A stretch of DNA of 64,000 bases, taken from positions 11,624,001 through 11,688,000 of the forward strand of contig OX291562.1 of NCBI GenBank assembly GCA_946406115.1, written 5' to 3'. Under the pieces are notes generated by a model, which saw only the letters and a list, made by a program, of their open reading frames with translations, was not told where the DNA came from and searched no databases. The position numbers and the translations under genes are program-made. Position 1 is the first letter of the stretch, and every line of letters starts with the position of its first letter. Of this stretch, positions 55,805-64,000 are shown piece after piece. Source of the stretch: Apoda limacodes. Its lineage: Eukaryota; Arthropoda; Insecta; Lepidoptera; Limacodidae.

Positions 55805-56045
55805 TCTAATTTATAGATTGACCGTACTGCTCCCTTTTGCAAAACAAAAACAGTATCAATATCAGCTGCCTTACTCTAAAGCAAATGCCATAAGACATGA
55901 TGAAATGGAAATAGCTAAAGTAGACCAAGCGAGCAGTGTCAACATCTGTAAGCTACATCTCCTCTACTACGTCGTCAGGGACAGGACCTGCAACGAAAAC
56001 CGTTTCGATGTTTTGAGTATCAGGAACGCTAACCAACCTTGATGA
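55805..56045 (-). pseudogene. Non-LTR reverse transcriptase C-terminal fragment, third family
   Basis: The minus strand reads ..DDVVEEM*LTDVDTARLVYF then SYFHFIMSYGI, a frameshifted ADI, and TVFVLQKGAVRSI. The order SYF.S.MSYGI..WG.A.....+F.LQKRA+R.I is typical of the thumb region in lepidopteran CR1/Jockey-like RTs. It is cut at the left near the TIR element at 55265-55791. It carries stops and frameshifts. Confidence 0.65.
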
Positions 56046-56145
56046 TATTATTGAGCAGTCCTTGCGCAAGTTAATTTTGATGCCTTACAATACATTAATT
56101 AAATTTCATGAGTACACAGAATAATAAAGATCCTTCAAAGTGGGG

Positions 56146-56470
56146 TTACCCGGCAGTTTCAGCGAAATAGCAGCTCATCCCCCCGGTAGTAAAGGAAGTA
56201 ACCTGTAAGCAGGTCCTCTGCCTGCCTTTAGTCTTCTTTGTTTGTAATGGAAAGTGTCCTTTTATGATAGGGAGGGCATTTTCCAATATTTTAATTGGAC
56301 GCTGTAAGAGAAAAGGAGAAAAGAAATGCCCATGCTGAGTTTCTTGCCGGTTCTTCTCAGTACAAGGTCTCCCGCCCTGTAGACTTACGAACCGATGGCG
56401 TAGTGACATTCATAGGTGCTCAATTATTGTAGCCTAAACTGAATAAATTGAATTTGAATTTGAATTTGAT
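56146..56470 (+). repeat. Dispersed repeat ending in (TTGAAT)n, forward copy
   Basis: GCAGTTTCAGCGAAATAGCA, CCCCCCGGTAGTAAAGGAAG, GCTGAGTTTCTTGCCGGTTC and GAACCGATGGCGTAGTGACA, ending in TTGAATTTGAATTTGAATTTG. This is probably the 3' end of a non-LTR element. The reverse copy is at 29500-29715. Confidence 0.7.
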
Positions 56471-56479
56471 ACTCCTCAA

Positions 56480-56720
56480 ACGTCCCAGCGTAACTTGCTA
56501 ATAGCTTCTTCTAGGGCTACTATTTTCTTGTTTGACATCACCGTAGATATACCTATTGTAAGCAGCCAGGTCAAGTTGTCCGTGTTAGTCGCCGGATTTT
56601 GCTGGGGAATACATGCAGCCTTGGTAACAGCGCATCCCCTGCTCTGTTACCAAGGCTGCTACCGGGGCCTGAACTAGCACATGCCGTTAGTTTTTTGTGC
56701 CGTCTATGTTTGGTGGGTTT
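56480..56720. other. GC-richer segment with a strong hairpin, unidentified
   Basis: The hairpin GCAGCCTTGGTAACAG (56615-56630), a 13-base loop, and its perfect complement (56644-56659) sits in a GC-richer segment open for 60 codons on the plus strand (56495-56677). I recognise no protein. It may be part of an unknown retroelement. Confidence 0.5.
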
Positions 56721-57487
56721 GTCATACTCGCCGGGCCTGACAAGCATGTCGGTATTGGATACTGGAGAATACCCCTAATGTACTGTATAAGTATACATAA
56801 CAACAACACCACAATTGAATGAAATAGATTAAAGCTATTTTATATAACAAATATAACAAGAATCTCTAATATGAGAGCGATCCACTTGCTAGAATGACTA
56901 TTTTGAAACCATTTAACCAAATGAACACAGAACCACGGTCCATGAGCTTCAATCTAACAAGCTTCAATACAACAAAAACAAACTTAAACCAACTTAAGCC
57001 TGGGTTTCTTGTGGTCGTCCATACGTACCCCTACCTATATCTACTTACGAGTTATCACAAATAATAATTCAAGTAGATGGCGTTACATTAACACACAATT
57101 TAGTTTATCTTATCTACTAAACAATAACTTTACCAACAAACAAACAAATGGCGACCCCAAATTGTGTATACCATTATTATATGACAAAAGTTGCCATATG
57201 GATGCGTAGTAAACGCCTGTCATTAAAAATAACGGGCGAAGGGGTGTTGGTTCAATTCTCAGGCGGGACAGTCTCTTAGGAATAAGTTGGGTGTTGTTTT
57301 TATGGTATATCGTTTATTTTAAATGCCACTAAGTAAGGATATTAACGAGAAAATGTTTGATTCGACACTGTTACAGTTGAAATTGAAAACGAAAAAACCG
57401 GTTAGAGCATGTGTTACAAGCTAACAGAACTTCCCTATATATTTTATAACTCATTTTTGTCTTGTTTTCGCCTACTATAAACATAAA
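56721..57487. other. AT-rich stretch with a tRNA-like segment
   Basis: Around 57236-57272, GGGGTGTTGGTTCAATTCTC then AGGCGGGACAGT has B-box character and may be a SINE head, too diverged to assign. No gene. Confidence 0.35.
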
Positions 57488-57716
57488 TATTTTTTGCACA
57501 TTACACTCAGCGCCATCTGGAACAATCTAAGCAAAGTTTATACTTTGGATACCAGACAACGGATATAAATAAATACATACATATTATACATATAAAATTA
57601 CCCAGTCTCAAAACAAACACATCATATGACTGTTTCTCTTGTGCTGAACCGAACCCGCGACCCTATATTCAGCTGTCGGGTCATTGCCCACTGAGCCACT
57701 GAGCCGACAACTACTA
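57488..57716 (-). mobile_element. tRNA-derived SINE, reverse copy
   Basis: The complement reads GTGGCTCAGTGGGCAATG (A box), CGCGGGTTCGGTTCAG (B box), TTTGTTTTGAGACTGGGT, TATTTATATCCGTTGTCTGG then TATCC, and GATGGCGCTGAGTGTAAT. It aligns in order with the SINE at 19124-19380, including the GTTGTCTGGTA and GGCGCTG landmarks. Confidence 0.7.
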
Positions 57717-58139
57717 TATTTTTACTGCGACATTGACTATAGTAACTCGACTTGCTATAGCCCAATACTAAGTACAGTTGAGGAAGATAGCGAACCGAGA
57801 TATGGTTTTTTGCGGTCACAACTAGAGTTGCAAACTATCAAAAAAACAATCAAACCCGGGAGCATTTTAACAAATCTGCGGCAGTGGGGAGGGGACTTTT
57901 GAAAGAAATTTTTTTTTTTATATATTTGCATTGGTTTCGATCAGCATATAATAATTGATGGTTTTTTACCACAAAATCATAAAAGGTTTGTTAGTATTTG
58001 TAACTCTGCTTTTACTAAAGAAATATTCATTCGGTTTCTTTCCTTGCTCCATACTTGTTCCATCATACTAAATACGCATCAGCAAGAAGCATTAGAGACA
58101 GGAATGAAAAGAACAAATGTGATTCGTTTTTTCAATTAA
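57717..58139. other. AT-rich stretch, nothing recognised
   Basis: No gene, repeat or motif that I can support. Confidence 0.45.
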
Positions 58140-58580
58140 GGACAGCGCGAGCGATTTTTGTCTTTCGATTTCGCAAAGAAGTCAACCCATCGTAAATGAA
58201 CTCGATTCTCTTCAACAATAAATTGTTGAATTTCACGTAAATTTTAAATCTCATCGTCCAGTTTGTCATGATCGATCTAGGTCAATATTTATAATTTCTT
58301 GTAGTCTAATAATGCCTGGCCATGTGATGTTCTTTTAAAGATAAAATTATCATTGCTTGGTATTATAACTTCAAAGTTATACCAATAATTCAAACAACGC
58401 GTAAAGAAGTTATTGACTAAAGTTTTAAAGTTTACCTATTGTGGTTCATCAAACTGTTTTAATAAATCCATAACAGATTTACCATAAAATTGATCAGCCT
58501 TTTCATTGATAAATTACAGTACTTGTTACTCTGTCGGATTCCAGTAATTGATAGAAACGCGGGACCGTAAAGCGCAGATT
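58140..58580 (-). pseudogene. piggyBac-like transposase fragment
   Basis: The minus strand reads KADQFYGKSVMDLLKQFDEP, then VNFKTLVNNFFTRCLNYW, then IIPSNDNFIFKRTSHGQ and further weakly coding-like text with stops. The spacing matches the piggyBac DDE core: (Y)G..VV..L.., V.FDNFFTS..L, then ..LPS.....K...RG. The Asp of FDNFFT is Asn here (VNNFFT, about 58405-58425), so even a repaired frame would lack that catalytic residue. Terminal repeats and TTAA duplications are not identified. Identification is from memory of the family pattern. Confidence 0.5.
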
Positions 58581-60262
58581 ATGTTAATCATGATATTAAG
58601 TAAAATTTTCTAAAAAAAAACCGGAAAAATTATTGCGACCTGGGAGCTCGAGAGGCTACCCATTACTACGGAAGTCTCCCGGTCATTCTCTAGCACAACC
58701 GTCACAACCCACAATAGTATCTACATAAATGGAACAGTTACGGATGGCTAGTTATTTTTCTCTTTGCCATCAGATTTTAATAAACAATTTCGACCTGTCT
58801 ATCTATATATCTACCTTTCCTTTTCTTATAATCTTTCCTGCAAATTTCTTTAGTAAAAAACACATATGAGTAGCTAAATATTCTGTTCGCTTATGGGGTC
58901 TTTTTTTACTTTTAATAAGGGTATTTGAAGTCGGATTATTTTTTTATTCGCATTCAGATGTATCTGTTCAAAAAACGATTAAATAAAATTTTAATCCTTA
59001 TTAATGATCCTCAGGTGAACTTAACTAGAATCCGTTACGTTTTATGTGTTGTTAAGCCTTGATTAATGAAAGTATTTCTTTGAACTCACTCCAATTACTT
59101 ACAAATCAAAAAGTCAAACAGTGGTAGTCAGACCCATGTCGTTACAGATAAAAAAGTTCAAAAAATATTTTTGAACTATAGTAGATTGCACATCAATTAC
59201 AAAAAAAAGAAAAATTTCATGCGAGGGCCTAAGTTGAATCCAGAGAGTAGCGAAGGATTCTAAAGTTAAATCCCAAGGAGCAGAATCCTAAGCGGAGCTA
59301 GAGATTAAAATATTAAAAAAAGTTATGCAGAATTGCAAAATACATTTTCTTACCCGATTTCCGTCAAAAAAAACATGTTTTCCATCAAGTGTCATAACAA
59401 TTTAAATTTCGAATCAGTTGAAAGGAATAATTGGCAGAAAGTGACAATTACCCTAGGCTCTTTCATTACGTTATAAGAACGTGCACTGAGCGATTATTCT
59501 CGACAGAAATAACGTTTGGGTGGTGGTTTGGGACCAAAAAATGATGGCCAGTTCAATGAAAAAAAAACAAAAATGATTTTAATTTAAATAAAAAAAAACC
59601 TTAAATAATGTAAATGGTTGGGTGACGTTCTTTATAGATTTGCGTGCGTATTGTGTGTGCATATTTACTGTTATTGCGTATGTACTATTATTCTTAATGT
59701 GATATAGTTGTAAAAGATTTAATTATCGTTATCTAGCAGAGAAGCGTAAGTAAAAGATATATTCCGTGGAAAAAAATATAATCTCGTGAAAAAATTGCTT
59801 CATCACATACCTTTAAAACACTTGCTCCTCATAGGATTCTACCCTTGAATCAATCGCTATATACGCGCGTGATTACTACTCTCGAGATTTAGAAGATATT
59901 GAAATTCGCTCATTTGCCACTAGTTTTGCGCTGCAAACAGACAATGTTTTATTGCATTGTTAAGTACGTGAGCCCAAAGTGCATAAAAATTGCAGCACTA
60001 TCTACTATAAACAAGACGTTAGTCAAAACTGTATTCAAAGATTTGTTAAAGGTAAGAAATTGAATTATATTTGACTTTCCTTGAAATGTTTTCCTTCATC
60101 AATAGACGAACATTTTACTGTTAATTACTCTCCTGGCCAAGCTCTTGAGTCTAAGTAACTAGGCAGCGAACGTATGCTTCCTTTGATTGCCTTTGAAAGT
60201 ATTTAATTTTTATTAAATTTATTCATATGATATATAAAATTTAACATTTATATTTTTTACAA
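58581..60262. other. AT-rich stretch, nothing recognised
   Basis: GAGAGTAGCGAAGGATTCTA and GCAGAATCCTAAGCGGAGC (59240-59300) echo the phrases at 6060-6140 and may be a shared old repeat. No gene. Confidence 0.4.
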
Positions 60263-60806
60263 TTTTTTTTTTTTTTTTTTTATACCACTAAGGTGGCAAA
60301 CAAGCTTACGGCCCGCCTGATGGTAAGCGGTCACCGTAACCTATGGACGCTTGCAACACCAGGGGTATCACTTGCGCGTTGCCGACCCTTCAGAAATCTA
60401 ATAACTTCTTTCTTGAAGAACTCCATACTGTAGTCCTTGCAGAAAACCTTGGCAGGGAGCTCATTCCACAACTTAAGCGTTCGCGGGAGGAAGTTTCTCT
60501 GAAACCGCACTGTACGCGACCATTTAGGTTCTAAAGTGTGAGAATGAATTCCCTGCCGATGGCGAGCGGTGCGATGGTAGAAAGTAGCCGTGGGCATCAT
60601 TTCGAACAATTCCTCAGAACACAACCCATTGTACAAGCGGTAGAACACACACAGTGAGGCAAAGTCTCTCCTCAGACTTAAGGGCTCGATACCGCAAGTG
60701 AGTTTGGAATCGTCGACAATTCTCACAGCCCGTCGTTGAACCGAGTCAAAAGGACCAAGCTGGTATCCAGGTGCACCTGCCCAGAGATGGCAGCAGTACT
60801 CCATAA
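60263..60806 (-). mobile_element. Young, strongly 5'-truncated LINE copy
   Basis: A 19-base T run (60263-60281) marks the poly(A). Next comes the 50-bp 3' UTR, identical to that of the 25047-27525 copy, and then 157 codons of ORF2 up to the truncation at GTACTCCATA (60806). The coding part differs from the other copy at only six positions by my reading, all synonymous. No target-site duplication could be picked out by eye. Confidence 0.9.
60331..60804 (-). pseudogene. ORF2 C-terminal remnant of the young LINE copy
   Basis: 157 codons, open from the truncation point to the natural stop, with a protein sequence identical to the end of the ORF at 25117-27456 (MEYCCHLWAGAPGYQLGPFD ... GVASVHRLR). 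It covers only the region after the RT palm, so it has no enzyme activity. The ATG is just an internal Met codon. Confidence 0.85.
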
Positions 60807-60942
60807 TACAGCAGTATTACATTTAACGATTTTATAATTACTATAGTTGAGTCATCATTTCACAACCATTGAAGTTGTGGTATATGACGATAATGGAGCC
60901 GCATTCAATGCAGCAAATGTTGAAATCATTGTCGTACATTCA

Positions 60943-61165
60943 GTCTTTGCCGTTTAGAAGATCAGTGATACACCGACTGCAGCGCCACCTACCAGGTCCA
61001 ATTGTGTTACCAAACCATGCAAAAACCCACTCGAACTTACACAAGAAAATATTATTTACATTTTCCTCGCCGTTTTGGGAGATTAGTGACACACCGACTG
61101 CAGTGCCACTACCGGGTCCAGGTAAGTTATCTAACCATGCAGAGACCCGTTCGAACGAACACGTA
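60943..61165 (+). repeat. 120-bp tandem duplication
   Basis: Two units, starting near 60949 and 61069, share GCCGTTTnGnAGATnAGTGA, CACCGACTGCAG.GCCAC, ACC.GGTCCA, ACCATGCA.A.ACCC and TCGAAC. A 100-codon frame across both (60869-61171) is probably a by-product; no domain is recognised. Confidence 0.8.
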
Positions 61166-63069
61166 TGTTAAAATTTTTTAAAACTACTTCTATACTATCT
61201 TATTGAAAAGATTAACCTACATTTTAATATACTAAATTTTTTACCGAAATGAAATTAACTGATTTTAGAAATAAAACTGAACGTCCAGCTAACAACTAAC
61301 AACGTCCAACTAACAAAATTTGGTCGTGTAAGGGTTGAGACAACGTTTTAGTCACAACCTAAGGTTGGACCGTTTCGATTGCATAACAATAATGTTAACG
61401 TGTATATGACGCGAAATAGGCGCAAATTATAAAACTTTCATTCGTATAATGATCGTATAGAAGTCATGTAACTTAACAAAAATTGTAAAGTATCATTGTT
61501 ATAATCTTAACACGGATGCTTGATGTCAACAGCGCAATTTAAATTTAAAAATTGTCATAATTATTTCTAACTAAACTGTTTTGTCTGCCATGTTTGTTAC
61601 TGAATGTTATTTACTATCAAAGTTAAATTCGGTGTTAGTAACTCTTAGTATCTACATTTCCGTTGAGAAATTAATTTCTCGACGATTGTAAATTTGATTC
61701 TTCACAATTTTTGAATGCCTCCTTCTTTTGATCGTATAATAATATTTTTATATTAATTTTTTTATTTAGTTTGTTTTTTATAATACATTAATGCGATTTT
61801 ATGTAGTGATGCTAACTATTACACGAAATCTTATATCCGTAGTACTTAATTCATTAATTGACCGCAACTTATAGGGTACCGTCAAAGAAGCAAAAACCCA
61901 AAGCATAAAAGACATCGGTAAAACCATTAAATAATCAAAATCTTTTTAGTTATTTAATAATTATTAATCTGAATTCGCCTTCTAAACATTATATTAAAGT
62001 CGTGTAAGTATCGTCAAAAGTGTTTATACGAAACGTGTATATGACAATACGTTATGTTAGAGGGATTTTTCTGACCTTTATATGATTATCATGTTTAAAT
62101 CAGTCTATAGTTTTATAAAAGAAATGATTGTGCCCTGTATACGTTCATTGTACCATTGACACGATGATCATATATTTTTCTTGTAAACGAGAAACAGTTG
62201 CATAAGAGGGTTCCTTAAAGGTCACCGCTGCGACTGTTTGAAGATGATTATATAATTTGATCGTGTTAACGTTGTCTAGACTGAATTAAATGACTAAACG
62301 TTTGTATAAAATACTATAACCCAATTCCTTGAAATTTGAGACCACTTGTTAACTGTATAGCAGTCATCTTTGCGTTATATAACCAAACGTTATTTAGTTT
62401 CTATATAATAAGACAACTTTGCTAGTTGGGTATGTTGTTAGATTCTTTACACATAAAAAAAGTATTTTCTTTAACAGATGCAGAGAATTACAGACAGTTA
62501 CCTTAACATCTTCATCTAACAAATCTTCCACAACAAAATCACAGAAACAAAATTAAATGCTTTTACTAAAACAAGAACAAACATATTTATTGCAACAACA
62601 AAGACCCTTATTACAAAGTGGTATACTTTACATTACTTCAATCAAACTGTAAATTAATTTTCCAAGGTATTCCAGCCACTTCATTTACGAAAATGTTGCC
62701 AAGCCCTGGTTTAAGTGTTGCTCGCTGTCAAATTAATGAGCCAATTTCAGCAAGCCGGGTTACCACCTCTATTTTACAAGGTGGTAATGCGTTGTTACGT
62801 ACAGTGCTTTACTTTAGTGTATCTTACCTTTTTAACATTTCACTGATTTTACAGTGTTTAGCTTGGCACTTCTGTTCCTTTATTTTGTGATTAGTTTATG
62901 CTTATTGCCAGGGTTAAATTAATAGCACTAACAGTGACAAAACCTATCTTATTTCTAGCAAAATATAATAAGGTAATTTATGCCTACGTAACAAAATAGA
63001 CAATAATAAAACTTACTTATTGTTCGTCACTTTATTTAGAGGTACTTAAAATTTAGATTTATTGCATTT
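61166..63069. other. AT-rich stretch, nothing recognised
   Basis: The 90-codon frame at 62618-62890 has no recognised domain; its middle (..SPGLSVARCQINEPISASRV..) is slightly GC-richer. No repeat recognised. Confidence 0.4.
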
Positions 63070-63115
63070 ATACAAAATCCGTTTTTTACCCTTTGGGCAC
63101 GGAACCCTAAAAAGG
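63070..63115 (+). repeat. CCAAGTGCGAGTC-family repeat, tail fragment
   Basis: TTTTTACCCTTTGGGCACGG then AACCCTAAAAA: the forward tail. Confidence 0.6.
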
Positions 63116-63332
63116 CTTATTCAGAAAATTAAACTGTTTTCATTTACCTATTTAAATATAATCTTACTAAAATAAGCGTTTCCACGGTATATTTAATTAC
63201 TGTTCTCATGTATTTGTCTATTCATACTATTGAGTAAAACATTAATAATACAGTAATAACAAAACGATATACCTTCTAAGAAACTTATTATTAAAATTAA
63301 AATTTATTAATTAAACTTATTTACTTACATTA

Positions 63333-63572
63333 AATTAAGTCGGTATTAAGTTAGGTGAGATCACGAAGACAATACCAATATTTTTAATGTAAAGCTATTA
63401 CGTACTTAAAAATCTGATTATGCATTAAAAAAAATATTTTACTTATACTCAAGAGTTTCAATAAAATAAACACACTGCGTTTATTTTCTTTAGTTATACA
63501 TAATTAAGTTGGTATTAAGTTAGGTGAGATGACAAAGACAATAGCAATAGTTTGTATGGAAAGCTCCTTTAA
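63333..63572. repeat. ~170-bp direct repeat pair
   Basis: AATTAAGTCGGTATTAAGTT then AGGTGAGATCACGAAGACAA at 63333 recurs at 63503 (AATTAAGTTGGTATTAAGTT then AGGTGAGATGACAAAGACAA), continuing into CCAATA/GCAATAG and AAAGCT. Confidence 0.8.
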
Positions 63573-63799
63573 TTAGAGCTTTCACGCCGATCCAGCATCC
63601 GAGAACATTGGGGTGCTATTTCATTATTTAGGCATAGCGATGAATATTATGTTTTATTTTTAAATTGGTTAATGCTTTAAAATTGAATACTTTATTTTTT
63701 AAACATGGTCTCACAGATTTAGCACATTTTTTTTACAAATTTTAAACATTTATGTAATGAGTATTTGTATTGAGACTGATTGTTTTCTACGTATAATAT

Positions 63800-64000
63800 T
63801 TATATGTTTACAAAAAAAAAATCAGCCAAGTGCGAGTCGGACTCGCGCACGAAGGGTTTCGTACCATTATCTACAAAAACGAGCAACAAAATCAAGTATA
63901 TAACAGAAGAAATACATATTCTGTGAAAATTTCAACTGTCTAACTATAACGGTTCATGAGATACAGCCTGGTGACAGACGGACGGACGGACGGACGGACG
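63800..64000 (+). repeat. CCAAGTGCGAGTC-family repeat, forward, running off the window
   Basis: A clear head: TCAGCCAAGTGCGAGTCGGA, CTCGCGCACGAAGGGTTTCG, then GAAAATTTCAACTGTCTAAC and GGTTCATGAGATACAGCCTG. It reaches a (GACG)n microsatellite (63976-64000) at the window edge. The tail lies outside. Confidence 0.85.

Noticed and set aside
60869..61171. 100-codon plus-strand frame as a gene
   Set aside because: It spans a 120-bp tandem duplication, includes many low-information residues, and shows no domain.

Overview
The window is AT-rich eukaryotic DNA that looks like lepidopteran (moth or butterfly) intergenic or deep-intronic sequence. I base this on the repeat content: tRNA-headed SINEs, Helitron-like elements ending in CTAG with a TATAATATTAGTA-type 5' end, a long family whose head reads CCAAGTGCGAGTC and whose tail reads GGGTACGGAACCCTAAA, and a non-LTR element with a GTGGTATAAAAA 3' end. 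These are familiar from lepidopteran genomes. No intact host gene is visible. Most open frames are under 100 codons, and the one long frame belongs to a retrotransposon. Species and exact families cannot be fixed from the sequence alone.

Layout. 1-9 kb: an RTE-type reverse transcriptase relic (1-290, minus), a dispersed repeat with an internal 33-bp tandem array, a 94-bp hairpin, two copies of a ~200-bp MITE, a mariner relic with both terminal repeats (6309-7179) and a relic resembling a tyrosine recombinase (8794-8967). 9-16 kb: a GC-rich, multiply frameshifted gene relic (10145-10605, possibly TMEM135-like), a Helitron-like copy, and a 1.4-kb foldback with 488-bp arms (13559-14964). 16-25 kb: the long CCAAGTGCGAGTC family, a Helitron cluster, SINEs and tandem repeats, plus a GC-rich patch with a 52-codon frame (18625-18783). 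25-27.5 kb: a nearly intact 5'-truncated non-LTR element (endonuclease C-terminus plus full reverse transcriptase) inserted into an older repeat. Its 3'-end twin lies at 60263-60806.

27.5-38 kb: degraded LINE tails, a 1.07-kb TIR element with a GC-rich interior, SINEs, a 180-bp tandem array carrying a small palindromic insert, a MITE, a second LINE family's RT relic and a Helitron-like element. 38-41 kb: a Penelope-like element with RT and GIY-YIG parts, broken by stops, a deletion and a 468-bp GC-rich insertion flanked by a 7-bp duplication. 41-64 kb: more repeat copies, a double hairpin (46517-46805), a mariner-derived MITE (52077-52315), a 527-bp TIR element, an RT relic, a piggyBac-like relic (58140-58580), the young LINE copy and short tandem repeats.

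Nothing here works together as a pathway. The window records successive waves of transposition, with nesting giving relative ages. The young LINE lineage is the most recent visible activity. I found no convincing undescribed system; the best leads are the foldback structures, the small mobile palindrome, the TIR element with an unexplained interior, and the unidentified insert in the Penelope-like element.
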